A stretch of DNA of 43,203 nt from Akkermansia muciniphila (GTDB lineage: Bacteria > Verrucomicrobiota > Verrucomicrobiia > Verrucomicrobiales > V1-33). This document shows, in pieces, positions 1 to 8,591 of this stretch. The notes under the pieces were generated by a model. The model was not told where the DNA came from. It saw nothing but the letters and a program-made list of their open reading frames with translations, and ran no database searches. The position numbers and the translations under genes are program-made. Positions within the stretch are counted from its first letter, which is position 1, and each line of letters starts with the position of its first letter. The stretch is taken from positions 1 to 43,203 of the forward strand of contig CALQSQ010000047.1 of NCBI GenBank assembly GCA_943333275.1. The letters are read 5' to 3'.

Positions 1-43
1 AACAGCGAAGACCCGGACATTGCGCACGGGCGGATGGTAAGTG

Positions 44-515
44 TCATAGCGATGACCTATGACAATTACGATAGGTGTCCGCCAGGTCCGTCGTTAAAGA
101 GACCAGCGGTGGGTGCTGCGTGTGACGCTTACCCTTTTCCCAAAGGGCATGTTCGCTCACGCGGAGGTAGTCGCGGTAGTCGGCGAGGAGTTCTTCGAGG
201 CTGGCGCGGCCCACGCTGGTGAGCTTGATTTCGGTTTCCTTGGAAGTGAGCGCGGCTTTGCTGCCCTCAAGGGTATTTTGTTTACAGGACCGCACTGTGG
301 ATCATCTGATCCACAGTGCGGTCGCCCTTGGCGAGATACTTGTGCGCAAAGCGAAAGGTAAGATCGTAGATGACTTCGACTTTTTGGTAGGAGAGGAGTG
401 TCTGGTAGTCACCACGCGGTGGGTTGATGGGATGGGAGTCAGATGAAGAATGGGAGGCATCATGCTCATGACTCCCATGCTTCCTATTCTTCTCATTGTT
501 CTCACCCTGGTTCAT
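44..515 (-). pseudogene. Frameshifted four-helix-bundle suffix-domain protein
   Basis: Two overlapping minus-strand frames each carry half of one protein. The first (from 515) contains YQKVEVIYDLTFRF and GDRTVDQMIHSAVL and stops at 282-284. The second (from about 295) continues with RSCKQNTLEGSKAA and VGRASLEELLADYRDYLR. From memory of the four-helix-bundle (23S-intervening-like) suffix family, these are the usual consecutive blocks around a GDRTVDQM..AARSGKQN..EGS core, so a small indel has split the gene. The break lies inside a perfect inverted repeat (288-323). After the LWEKG block the remaining 28 or so residues do not match what I expect of the family, so the C-terminus may also be damaged. 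Function in the family is unknown. A programmed frameshift is possible but less likely. Confidence 0.72.
288..323. repeat. Perfect 17-bp inverted repeat at the frameshift
   Basis: Positions 288-304 (GACCGCACTGTGGATCA) are exactly reverse-complementary to 307-323, separated by 2 nt. It lies within the broken four-helix-bundle gene, exactly where the reading frame changes. It is followed on neither strand by a T tract, so it does not look like an intrinsic terminator. Confidence 0.9.
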
Positions 516-559
516 AACCGGACTAATCTAAAATGAGCAGTGGCCTGATGAGGAGCCTT

Positions 560-1417
560 TCACACAAACACCACGGTCTTGTTGTCATACGGCAGCACCT
601 TGTGGCGGACGTGGCCGAGGACGGCGCGGGCGAGGACGATTTTTTCGAGATCTTTGCCGAGGCGGACGAGGTCTTCGACGGATTGGCGGTGGGTGACCCG
701 GATGATGTCCTGTTCGATGATCGGGCCCTCGTCGAGATCGGCTGTGACGTAGTGGCTAGTGGCTCCGATGATTTTCACGCCGCGGCGGTGGGCGGAATGA
801 TAGGGCCGGGCACCGGGGAAGGCGGGGAGGAAGCTGTGATGGATGTTGATGATCCGGTTCCGGTAGGCGGTGGCGAAGGTATCGCTGAGGATCTGCATGT
901 AGCGGGCCAGGACGACGGTGTGGATCTGGTGCTGCGCGAGCAGGGACATTTGCTGCGTCTCCTGATCAGCCTTGTTGGCCGGGGTCACGGGCAGGTAATG
1001 AAACGGGATGTCCATGCGCTCGACGATGGGGCGGAGGATTTCGTGGTTGCTGACGACGAGGGAAATTTCCGCGCCGAGTTCCCCGGAGTCGGCCCGGGCG
1101 AGGAGATCGTAGAGGCAGTGCGGTTCCTTGGAAACGAAGAGGGCGAGGCGATGTTTCTCATCCGAGAAATGCAGCGACCACTTCATCTTCCGAGCCTCGG
1201 CGACGTATTGGAAGACGCGTCCCAAGTCTTCGCGGGGAATGCGGAAACCCTCCAACTGCCATTCAACGCGCATGAAGAAGACACCGGCTTCCGCATCGGT
1301 GTGCTGGTCAAGATGCACGATGTTGCCGCCATTTTCGTAAATGAAATCCGCCACACAACGCACCAGTCCTGGCTGATCAGGGCAATGAACGAGGAGGATC
1401 GCGGTGGGCGATGACAT
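560..1417 (-). CDS. purU: Formyltetrahydrofolate deformylase
   Basis: The 285-aa protein hydrolyses 10-formyl-THF to formate and THF in the cytoplasm, balancing one-carbon pools and supplying formate for PurT-dependent purine synthesis. An N-terminal ACT domain (about residues 7-85, starting LLVHCPDQPGLV) precedes a formyltransferase-fold domain with the IHHSFLPAF motif and GATSHYVT..LDEGPII near the C-terminus, which carry the catalytic His and Asp of the family. Length matches typical PurU. It begins 18 nt after the stop of the RG-rich gene on the same strand, so the two are probably cotranscribed. Start ATG at 1417. There is little ambiguity in the assignment. Confidence 0.95.
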   Translation of the reverse strand: MSSPTAILLVHCPDQPGLVRCVADFIYENGGNIVHLDQHTDAEAGVFFMRVEWQLEGFRIPREDLGRVFQYVAEARKMKWSLHFSDEKHRLALFVSKEPHCLYDLLARADSGELGAEISLVVSNHEILRPIVERMDIPFHYLPVTPANKADQETQQMSLLAQHQIHTVVLARYMQILSDTFATAYRNRIINIHHSFLPAFPGARPYHSAHRRGVKIIGATSHYVTADLDEGPIIEQDIIRVTHRQSVEDLVRLGKDLEKIVLARAVLGHVRHKVLPYDNKTVVFV

Positions 1418-1435
1418 GCGGTGGGCGTGGAGATG

Positions 1436-3475
1436 TTAGATCTCGCTGACAGAACCGGACTGCGATGGCGTGGCGCTGGGGGCGGTGATATCCGGAGCGG
1501 GCTCGGGAGATGGCGCGATTTCAGGTGAAGGACTGGGAATGAATTCGGGCGAAGGTGCCGGAGGAGGCTCTGGCGCAGGACTTGGAGAAATCTGTGGTGA
1601 GGGAGTTGGTGACACTTCCGGATCGAGAGCGGAAACGACGTCGGGGCCTTCCTCCGCGACTGGTGTGGCTTCCGCGGATGGCGTCTCCACAGCTTCTGCG
1701 GTGGGCGTTTCCTCAGTGATCTCAGCCGCGGCTTCCTCTGCGGGTTTCTCCTGCGCGGGTGCCTTGTCCTTGGGCTTGCGGGGTTCGCGTGGCTCCTCCT
1801 GCGGACGTTCGCGTCCGAGGATGTGGAGTTCGCCGTTGGCGAATTCCGTGATGAAACCTTCCTGCACGAGCCATTTGATGTCCTGCATGATGGCCAGCTC
1901 GCCAGTGGAGAGCGTGGGGGCCGGGGGTGCGGGCGGCGCGGCGGGCTCGGCACCCTCGACTGCCTCGGCGACAGGAGCAGGCTCGGGTTCCGGAGCTGGT
2001 GGGGCGAGGAGGCTGACGACTTTTCCGTAGCCAATTCCGGGGTTCGCCCGGACCATTTCCAGAATCGATCGCACGCGCTCGGAGAGCGGGATGTTGTTGC
2101 CGATGAATTGCGGGCGGCTGCGGCAGACGAACGTACTTTTCTTGTCGCGCTTGAAAAATTTCAGCCCGTGATTTTCCAACTCGCGGCAGAGTTCCTGCAC
2201 GAGATGGATGGGGAATCGCTGCTGCCGGTCGAGTTCCATGCGCAGGACGGAGAGCAGTCCCGGGGAAAGCATTTTACCGGGGATGTTTCCACCGACGGTG
2301 ACTTCGCGCACGGCCTTGAGCACTTCATCAGCGTGGTTTTTGAAGAAATGGGCATCGCGTTCAGCGATGGTCTTGAAGCGCGGGGCTTCCTCACCTTCGG
2401 GCACTTTGAGGGCCACGTATTGTCGCTGTTTGGATTGTTGTTCGAGCCACTTCGCGACGATCTCCTCGCCCTTCTCGACCTTGATGCGATCCTTGTAGCG
2501 TTCGAGCGAGAGATTGTAAAATTCCTCGCGATGGAGTCGCGCCACGTTGATGGGAAAGGAATGGTGATTGGGCGGACCGAGCAGGGCACCGGAGAATCCA
2601 CACACTGCGATCGATTGGAAAACGCCCTTGGGTGGTTCCACGTCCACGACTTCCTCCCCATAGAGTTCATTCATCGCGGAGCTTTCGCGGATATGGCGCG
2701 TTGCCTCTTCGCGACCCAGCCACAGCGAGCCATCCAGTGAGCACTGAAGCAATTCGCTGGGAGCCTCGACGGTCTGCGGGGCATCGTGCGGCTGTTCCTG
2801 ATTTGGGTTGGGGGCCTTGTGATAGAAATGCAGGAGATAACGATCCCGGGCGGAGAGGAAAAGTTTTGCGACATCAAAAACGGAATACGCCCGACCCGAG
2901 GCCTTGATCTGTTTGGCCAGCTGCTCCACGGCACGAGGTTCGGGGAGCAGTCGCACAAACCATCCCTGGGGCAGGCGCGGACGATCATCGAAATTCCGGT
3001 CGCGCGGGCCGAAGTTGTCACGGCGCGGGCCGCGATTGTTGTCATCGCGTCGCGGGCCGCGCGGAGGTCCGTCCGGCCGAGGGCCACGCGGCGCACCTTC
3101 CGGCCGAGGGCCGCGATTCTGAGGAGGACGACCTGCACCTGGACCGCCGGGCGGGCGGTCACCATCACGACGCGGCGGGCCGCCGGGTCCACCGGGGCGA
3201 CCACCATCGCGGCGTTCGGGTCTTGGACCAGGACCACCGGGGCGGCCACGATCATCGCCCCCCGGACGCGGGCCGCGATTCTGCGGACGATCCCCGCGGT
3301 CTCTTCTGTCGCCGCGGTCTCCGCCACGATCCTGACGCCCGCCTTTGCTTGGAGCAAAGTTCCAAATAATCTCGGAACCAGCAGCGGGAGTTTCGGGTTT
3401 CTGATCGGGCACCCAGTCCGGGCGGAAGCTGAGGGACTGGAGTTCGGAGAGGTCGATGGGTTGGGAATCGCTCAT
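1436..3475 (-). CDS. RG-rich, Pro-rich protein of unknown function, putative nucleic-acid binding
   Basis: A 679-aa protein that I do not recognise by name. Residues 1-45 are ordinary. About 45-165 is low-complexity Arg/Gly/Pro/Asp sequence built of degenerate RGPR and DRGDR units, like RGG-box RNA-binding tails. A folded core of about 350 residues follows (starts GWFVRLLPEPRAVEQLAKQI), containing a likely winged-helix-like end (LSTGELAIMQDIKWLVQEGF). The last 110 or so residues are Ala/Glu/Pro-rich with repeated PSPSPE units. No signal peptide is seen, so it is probably cytoplasmic. I choose the ATG at 3475; a GTG at 3526 would add 17 residues. It is upstream of purU in the same transcription unit. 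RNA binding is inferred from composition only. Confidence 0.8.
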   Translation of the reverse strand: MSDSQPIDLSELQSLSFRPDWVPDQKPETPAAGSEIIWNFAPSKGGRQDRGGDRGDRRDRGDRPQNRGPRPGGDDRGRPGGPGPRPERRDGGRPGGPGGPPRRDGDRPPGGPGAGRPPQNRGPRPEGAPRGPRPDGPPRGPRRDDNNRGPRRDNFGPRDRNFDDRPRLPQGWFVRLLPEPRAVEQLAKQIKASGRAYSVFDVAKLFLSARDRYLLHFYHKAPNPNQEQPHDAPQTVEAPSELLQCSLDGSLWLGREEATRHIRESSAMNELYGEEVVDVEPPKGVFQSIAVCGFSGALLGPPNHHSFPINVARLHREEFYNLSLERYKDRIKVEKGEEIVAKWLEQQSKQRQYVALKVPEGEEAPRFKTIAERDAHFFKNHADEVLKAVREVTVGGNIPGKMLSPGLLSVLRMELDRQQRFPIHLVQELCRELENHGLKFFKRDKKSTFVCRSRPQFIGNNIPLSERVRSILEMVRANPGIGYGKVVSLLAPPAPEPEPAPVAEAVEGAEPAAPPAPPAPTLSTGELAIMQDIKWLVQEGFITEFANGELHILGRERPQEEPREPRKPKDKAPAQEKPAEEAAAEITEETPTAEAVETPSAEATPVAEEGPDVVSALDPEVSPTPSPQISPSPAPEPPPAPSPEFIPSPSPEIAPSPEPAPDITAPSATPSQSGSVSEI

Positions 3476-3615
3476 TGGGGAAGCGTGGGGGAAGGGGTCG
3501 GTGGGAGGCGGGGAGGATGATTGCACTCAGTGCATGATTTCAAACCGGAATGATTTAGCGCCGCTGATCCCTGGGAACAGTGGGGGCGGCGATGGTGATA
3601 AGGTACGGTGATCTC

Positions 3616-4698
3616 ATGTGCAAGCGTCTTGCTAGCACCGATCCTGATATGCCTCCAGCGGAAAAGCCAACAGATTCTGAAATCGAATTTGCACATTTCC
3701 CGTCCGCAGATTCTCATGCAGGCATGTTCTCGATCTGGGTGCGAGCCCGCTTTGTTTTGGAATGGCTGCTGCTGCGAGGCGTGGTGCGGGTGGTCCCGTG
3801 CCTGCCTTATGGCTGCTTGAAATGGCTGGCGGCACGGCTGGGGACGCTGACCAGCTGGGTGGATTATCGTGGTCGCGGCGTGGCGCTCGAAAATCTCCGG
3901 CTGGCATTCCCAGAGCTTTCGCCCCGTGAACTCAGGCGCCTGCGACACCGCAATTACCAGACGTTCGCGCGGGTGTTTGCCGAATTATTCTGGAATCGAA
4001 ATTTCACGAAAGACACCATGGGCCGTTTCGTGACCACGCACATCGAGAGTCCGGCGACCCGGCAGGCCATGGAGACCGGCTGCATTTTTGCCACGATCCA
4101 TGCGGGCAACTTTGAATGGCTGTCGCGCACGGCGGCGCTGATGGGATATCCGTCGATGATTGTGGGGGCGGATTTTCTCAACGCCCGCCTCACGCCGATT
4201 TTCCGCGAACTGCGCCAGGTCGATGGCCACATTCTCATTCCCCAGGAAAATGCGGTGCTGCGGCTCTTCCGCCATCTCAAACGCCAGGGCCGCACCGCCA
4301 TGCTGGTTGATTTAAATGTCCCGACCAATCAGAGCGCCACGATCATTCAATGCTTTGGCATGGAGACCTGTGTCACGCTGGCCCACGCGGCGCTGGCCCA
4401 GCGCACGGGCACTCCCATCGTCCCGGCTATTTCCCTGCTCCAGCCGGATGGCCGCTATGCCATGCATTTTCTGGAACCCATTTTGGTAGAGTCTGAATCT
4501 TCCTGGCAAAGTGTGACCCAATTGATCTGGGATCGTTTGGAAATGCATCTCCGAAAACAGCCGGAGATGTGGCTCTGGATGTACAAGCACTGGCGCTACC
4601 TGCCGGCCTCCGTTCCAGCCACAGCCTATCCGCGCTATGCCCACAGGTCGAAAAAATACGACAAACTGGCGGCTGAAGTGGCCGCAAAAAAAGACTGA
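3616..4698 (+). CDS. LpxL/HtrB-family lipid A (or lysophospholipid) acyltransferase
   Basis: A 360-aa inner-membrane acyltransferase of the lauroyl/myristoyl transferase superfamily, which transfers an acyl chain from acyl-ACP to a lipid A precursor or related lipid. It carries the catalytic H-x4-acid motif as HAGNFE (His162, Glu167), preceded by the usual ENLRLAFPELSPRE block and a hydrophobic N-terminal helix (about residues 44-65). I choose ATG 3616 because GGTGATC lies 2 nt upstream, which puts it in register with the 16S 3' end; ATG 3724 would give the minimal family N-terminus and GTG 3580 is also open. It is divergent from the RG-rich gene. The exact acyl acceptor cannot be read from sequence. 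Confidence 0.87.
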   Translation: MCKRLASTDPDMPPAEKPTDSEIEFAHFPSADSHAGMFSIWVRARFVLEWLLLRGVVRVVPCLPYGCLKWLAARLGTLTSWVDYRGRGVALENLRLAFPELSPRELRRLRHRNYQTFARVFAELFWNRNFTKDTMGRFVTTHIESPATRQAMETGCIFATIHAGNFEWLSRTAALMGYPSMIVGADFLNARLTPIFRELRQVDGHILIPQENAVLRLFRHLKRQGRTAMLVDLNVPTNQSATIIQCFGMETCVTLAHAALAQRTGTPIVPAISLLQPDGRYAMHFLEPILVESESSWQSVTQLIWDRLEMHLRKQPEMWLWMYKHWRYLPASVPATAYPRYAHRSKKYDKLAAEVAAKKD

Positions 4699-4719
4699 CT
4701 CCCCGGAGGGAAGTCAGTC
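4686..4719 (-). terminator. Intrinsic terminator for the small lipoprotein gene
   Basis: On the minus strand a GC-rich stem (4719-4693, arms of 12 nt with one mismatch and a short loop) is followed directly by seven T residues (4692-4686). It overlaps the stop codon of the acyltransferase on the plus strand. Its orientation fits termination of the leftward lipoprotein transcript 36 nt after that gene's stop. Confidence 0.75.
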
Positions 4720-4754
4720 CGATGATTTGGCAGGCAGGAGCCTGTTCAGCGCAA

Positions 4755-4871
4755 TTACTTGGCTGGATGCACGTATCCGGGGGATTGTGCGGGGGGAGGA
4801 GTTGGGCTGCTGGATTTGCAGGAGACCAGTCCGAAGAGCACTGCGGAGAGTGCGAGGGCGATGTATTTCAT
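4755..4871 (-). CDS. Small lipoprotein (38 aa)
   Basis: A short ORF reads MKYIALALSAVLFGLVSC and then a Ser/Thr/Pro-rich tail ending in YVHPAK. It has a Lys after the initiator, a hydrophobic stretch and a lipobox LVSC, so the mature product would be a lipid-anchored peptide of about 21 residues (Cys18 onward). It sits in the 394-nt gap between two plus-strand acyltransferase genes but on the opposite strand, and is followed by its own terminator (4719-4686), which supports real transcription. No Shine-Dalgarno site is visible. It resembles the entericidin-type and other tiny envelope lipoproteins in design only; function unknown. Confidence 0.7.
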   Translation of the reverse strand: MKYIALALSAVLFGLVSCKSSSPTPPPAQSPGYVHPAK

Positions 4872-5092
4872 AATGGGATATTAAGGGTTTCTTTGTTGGA
4901 ACGACGATGGGAGGGTCCGCACGTCATGTTCCTACCTAGCTAATAATGTGCCTGGCGCAAACTAAACTTCATCCGTGCCGCGCCTGCGGACACTGATGCC
5001 TTCGCGATGGAAGTTACCCACAAGTGCACGCGAGGCTTGCGCTGCGCGGCGGACCGTGTTTCTTCGACCCATCCCCTGCGGACCCATCTTTC

Positions 5093-7054
5093 ATGGCAGA
5101 GCCACCAACCCAACCTCCCTTTTTCGCCCGCCTGGGTTATGCATTCGCTTATGCGGCTTACCGATCGCTCGAGACCTTCTGCAGACTGCTGCCGCTGGCG
5201 TGGGTGTTTCTGTTTGGAAAGGTTCTGGGATCGATCGTTGGGGTGCTGGGGCTGGGTTACCGACGACTGGTGGAGCGGAATATGGAAATTGCCTTTGGCC
5301 GCGAAATGTCCCCCAGAGAGAGGCGGAAGCTCGTGCGCAAACATTTCGCCACCCTGGGCGGCAATCTGCTTTCGAGCCTGAAAATCCCGTGGATGTCGAT
5401 CCAACAAGTCGATGCCCGCGTGGAGTGGGCGGGACTGGCCAATGCCGAGGCCGCGCATGCGCAGGGGAGGGGATTCATTTTCGCCCTGCTCCACATGGGG
5501 AACTGGGAGATCCTCTCGCAAATGGAACGCATCACGGCCGGCTCTGCGCCAGCCACCATGTTCCAGCGTCTGGCCAATCCCTATCTGAATGCCCACGTGG
5601 CCAGGCTGCGCGCGCGGACCGGTTGCACGTTGTTTGACCGGAGGGATGGATTTTTCGGCCCCACGAAATGGCTGCGCGAGAACGGGGCCATCGGCATTCT
5701 CGTGGACCAGCACGCCGGGGATGCCGGGGTCTGGGCGCCCCTGTTTGATCGCCTGGCCTCCACCACCAATCTTGTCCAACTCCTTTCGATGCGGGCCAGG
5801 GCCCCCATCCTGCCCGTTTCGGTGGCCACCATCGGCCTCGCCCGCTGGCGCGTCTCGGTGTTGCCGCCGGTGGAGCAGTCGGCCAGTGTGGATGTGGGGG
5901 CCGCGATGCTGAATCAACCGCTCGAGCGGATCATTCGTGACTCGCCAGCCGACTGGTTCTGGGTCCACAATCGCTGGAAAACTCCCCGGCCAAATTTTCT
6001 TTTGGAAAAATACAAGCGGGGCGTAGTCCTCCCTTCCCACTATCCGATGGATCAGCTGCAACCATTCGAAATCCTCATCCGCTCTGTCAACTGGCTGGGC
6101 GATGCCTGCATGGCCATCCCTGCCGTGCGCGCCATCCGTCGCGGCCGGCCGGACGCGCGCATCACGATGCTCACGCCCGGCAAACTCGTCGATCTGTGGT
6201 CTCAGGTTCCGGAAGTGGATGCGGTGCTGGCGATCCCCGGAGGAGCCAGCATTTTTGAAGTCCGCAGGATCGTGCGCACCGCGGGCCGGCATTTTGATGC
6301 CGCCGTGCTGCTCCCCAACTCCCTGCGCACGGCCCTGGAGGTGAAGGTGAAAAATGTCGGCAGCATCGTCGGCTATGCCGGCCATTGGCGCAGGAAATTG
6401 CTCGATCAAATCATTCCCCCTGACAAATACTGCGGACCGGTCCGGCACCACTCGGAGCATTATCTGCGCATGGCCCTGAGGCTTGGAGCCAACATCAAGG
6501 ATGCCACACTCTATGCTCCGCTGATCCCGCGCTCGGATGCGCCAGCCGAAGGTCCCCTGCGCCTCGGCCTCTGCCCCGGTGCCGAATACGGTTCCGCCAA
6601 ACGCTGGCCGCTCGAACGCTACGCCGCCGCCGCGCGCGACATCGCCCGCCAGACCGAGTGCCAATGGGTCATCTTCGGTGCGAAAGGCGACGTCCCGCTC
6701 GCCGCCGAACTCGAAACGATGCTGGAGGGAGAATGCCTCAATCTCGCCGGCCAGACGACGCTCGCCGAACTCTGCACGGAACTGCAGCGCTGCCGGCTCC
6801 TGCTGACCAACGACACCGGCACCATGCACCTTGCCGCCGCCCTCGGTGTGCCCACCGTCTCCATTTTCGGCTCCACCGAACCCGACTGGACCGGCCCGCT
6901 TGGCCACGACCACACCGTCCTGCGGCGGCATGTCGAGTGCAGCCCGTGCTTCAAACGCGAGTGCCCTATTGATTTCAGGTGCATGAAGGAAATTGAGCCG
7001 AGCCACGTTGTCGCCGCCGTCCTTGGTTCGCTGGCTGAACCCCCGCAGGCCTGA
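5093..7054 (+). CDS. Fused LpxL-type acyltransferase and WaaF-type heptosyltransferase
   Basis: A 653-aa two-domain protein. Residues 1-310 are a lipid A acyltransferase domain with ERNMEIAFGREMSPRERRKL and the catalytic HMGNWE motif (His134, Glu139). From about residue 325 a glycosyltransferase family 9 domain begins with ILIRSVNWLGDACM, whose Asp337 aligns with the catalytic Asp of WaaF, and continues to NDTGTMHLAAALGVP, FGSTEPDWTGP and the CSPCFKRECP segment typical of ADP-heptose:LPS heptosyltransferase II. It would act at the cytoplasmic face of the inner membrane. No stop or frame change separates the halves. The ATG at 5093 is chosen over an in-frame GTG at 5024. Separate genes are the norm in enterics. 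Donor specificity is inferred from family. Confidence 0.9.
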   Translation: MAEPPTQPPFFARLGYAFAYAAYRSLETFCRLLPLAWVFLFGKVLGSIVGVLGLGYRRLVERNMEIAFGREMSPRERRKLVRKHFATLGGNLLSSLKIPWMSIQQVDARVEWAGLANAEAAHAQGRGFIFALLHMGNWEILSQMERITAGSAPATMFQRLANPYLNAHVARLRARTGCTLFDRRDGFFGPTKWLRENGAIGILVDQHAGDAGVWAPLFDRLASTTNLVQLLSMRARAPILPVSVATIGLARWRVSVLPPVEQSASVDVGAAMLNQPLERIIRDSPADWFWVHNRWKTPRPNFLLEKYKRGVVLPSHYPMDQLQPFEILIRSVNWLGDACMAIPAVRAIRRGRPDARITMLTPGKLVDLWSQVPEVDAVLAIPGGASIFEVRRIVRTAGRHFDAAVLLPNSLRTALEVKVKNVGSIVGYAGHWRRKLLDQIIPPDKYCGPVRHHSEHYLRMALRLGANIKDATLYAPLIPRSDAPAEGPLRLGLCPGAEYGSAKRWPLERYAAAARDIARQTECQWVIFGAKGDVPLAAELETMLEGECLNLAGQTTLAELCTELQRCRLLLTNDTGTMHLAAALGVPTVSIFGSTEPDWTGPLGHDHTVLRRHVECSPCFKRECPIDFRCMKEIEPSHVVAAVLGSLAEPPQA

Positions 7055-7130
7055 GCCACTCCAACTCGCGAGCAGGCCGTTTCAAATCATCCCGCATCCG
7101 CGATGAAATCAGGCCCCCTGCGCAATCTGC

Positions 7131-7158
7131 TTGCCACCCAGCGCGAAATCCCTACCCT
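7131..7158 (+). promoter_or_regulatory. Possible sigma70-type promoter of the MFS gene
   Basis: TTGCCA (7131-7136), a 16-nt spacer and TACCCT (7153-7158) lie just upstream of the ATG at 7170. A transcript starting 6-7 nt after the -10 would have a leader of about 5 nt, and there is no Shine-Dalgarno site. The -10 is a weak match. Confidence 0.3.
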
Positions 7159-7169
7159 CGCGGCAACTT

Positions 7170-8546
7170 ATGAATAATTCCGTCCGCAATAAACTGTTCA
7201 TCATGATGATCCTGGAAATCGCCATCTGGGGTGCGTGGCTTCCGCTGATTTTCGGATATCTTCCCAGTCTTGGATTCAACCCCTCGGAGCAGGCATGGAT
7301 ATTGAATGCCTTCGCCGCCGGGGCGATTGTCGCGATGTTCTTCAGCAATCAGTTTGCGGACCGGAAATTCGCCGCGGAAAAATTCATGGCCTTCTCCCAT
7401 TTGATCGGCGGCTTGGCCATGCTCGCCCTTGGATTTATCAAAGCACCAGACACAGCGACGGCAGTTTTGGCGGAGGCAGCTGCGGACAAGGTCTCGGGCA
7501 TCGGGGCGTCACCCATTTTCTGGCCGTTCTTTGGACTCATGCTGTTGCACTGCCTGCTCTATGTGCCCACGCTCTCGATTGCCAACTCCATTGCTTTCAC
7601 ACACCTGAAGGATGCGAAAAAGGATTTCGGATTCGTCCGCATGGGGGGCACGGTGGGATGGATTCTGGTCGCCTGGCCGTTCATTTTCATTCTCGTCGAT
7701 TGGGCAAAAATCCCGGTTTATTCGAGCACTCCGCTCGTGGAATGGCTGGGCAAGGTTTTTGGCACCAGCAAAACCGGGGCCGATTTCCAAGCCAGCGTGC
7801 AATCGACCTTCCTGGTCAGTGGCATCATTTCGCTCCTGCTCGCGGCCTTCAGTCTTACCCTTCCCCATACTCCGCCAAAGCCCGCCACCGGGAAATCTTT
7901 TGCCTGGCTGGAAGCCTTCAGCCTCCTGAAAAAGCCCGCCATCTTTGTGCTCTTCGCGGTCACATTCATCGATGCCTTTGTGCACAACCTTTATTTCGCA
8001 TGGACGGGATCGTTCCTGGGTGCGGCAAAGGAGGTTGGCGGTGTGGGGATTGCCGGAAACTGGATCATGCCGGTGATGACCATTGGGCAGGTGGCCGAGC
8101 TGGCCACGATGGCGGTGCTGGGGGCGGTGCTTGCCAAACTCGGATGGAGATTGACGATGATCATCGGCATTCTGGGCCATGCCGCGCGGTTTGCAGTGTA
8201 CGCCTTTTTCCCCGACAACGCATCGATGATTGTGACCATCCAGATCCTGCACGGCATCTGTTACGCCTTCTTCTTTGCGACGCTCTATATTTTCATTGAT
8301 GAGCACCTGCCCAAGGATATCCGCACCAGCGCGCAGGGTCTGTTCAATATGCTGGTCTTTGGTTTCGGTCCGCTGGCCTCGTTCTACTATGGGCCCAAGC
8401 TGCTGGCCGAATACACCAGTCCCGACAAAATCGTGGCCTGGAACAAACTTTTCCTCATTCCCTGCGGTGCGGCTCTTGTCGCCACCGTCCTGCTGGCCCT
8501 TTTCTTCCACCCGCCAAAGATATCCAACGCGCCTGCAGCGGCGTGA
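7170..8546 (+). CDS. MFS transporter, nucleoside:H+ symporter-like
   Basis: A 458-aa polytopic inner-membrane protein with about 12 hydrophobic segments. Its N-terminus (NKLFIMMILEIAIWGAWLPLIFGYL) and the segment FGFVRMGGTVGWI resemble the NupG/XapB nucleoside:H+ symporter branch of the major facilitator superfamily, whose members import nucleosides by proton symport. The second half includes HGICYAFFFATLYIFIDEHLP, also typical of that branch. ATG at 7170 is taken because it starts at the first membrane segment; an upstream in-frame start at 7131 adds 13 residues. The neighbouring genes do not identify the substrate, so nucleoside transport is a family-level inference. Confidence 0.85.
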   Translation: MNNSVRNKLFIMMILEIAIWGAWLPLIFGYLPSLGFNPSEQAWILNAFAAGAIVAMFFSNQFADRKFAAEKFMAFSHLIGGLAMLALGFIKAPDTATAVLAEAAADKVSGIGASPIFWPFFGLMLLHCLLYVPTLSIANSIAFTHLKDAKKDFGFVRMGGTVGWILVAWPFIFILVDWAKIPVYSSTPLVEWLGKVFGTSKTGADFQASVQSTFLVSGIISLLLAAFSLTLPHTPPKPATGKSFAWLEAFSLLKKPAIFVLFAVTFIDAFVHNLYFAWTGSFLGAAKEVGGVGIAGNWIMPVMTIGQVAELATMAVLGAVLAKLGWRLTMIIGILGHAARFAVYAFFPDNASMIVTIQILHGICYAFFFATLYIFIDEHLPKDIRTSAQGLFNMLVFGFGPLASFYYGPKLLAEYTSPDKIVAWNKLFLIPCGAALVATVLLALFFHPPKISNAPAAA

Positions 8547-8554
8547 TCCTTTGC

Positions 8555-8583
8555 TTGTCATTGTCGGCTGACGACGCCAGAAT
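8555..8583 (+). promoter_or_regulatory. Possible promoter giving a leaderless mRNA
   Basis: TTGTCA (8555-8560), a 17-nt spacer and CAGAAT (8578-8583, 4 of 6 to consensus) precede the ATG at 8592 by 8 nt. The predicted start of transcription would be at or within 2 nt of the start codon. No Shine-Dalgarno site is seen. Confidence 0.35.
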
Positions 8584-8591
8584 GCCAGCCT

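Noticed and set aside
432..478. A 10-bp inverted repeat (432-441 with 469-478)
   Set aside because: It lies in the N-terminal part of the broken four-helix-bundle gene, is short and has no T tract. I see no reason to give it a function.
2980..3330. Repeated GC-rich units that could be a tandem DNA repeat array
   Set aside because: They are the codons of the Arg/Gly/Pro-rich tract of the protein at 1436-3475. The units are irregular in length and explained by the protein.
4940..7006. A 688-codon open frame on the minus strand
   Set aside because: It lies entirely antisense to the LpxL-WaaF fusion, which has clear catalytic motifs. Long antisense frames are expected from the GC-rich third positions here.
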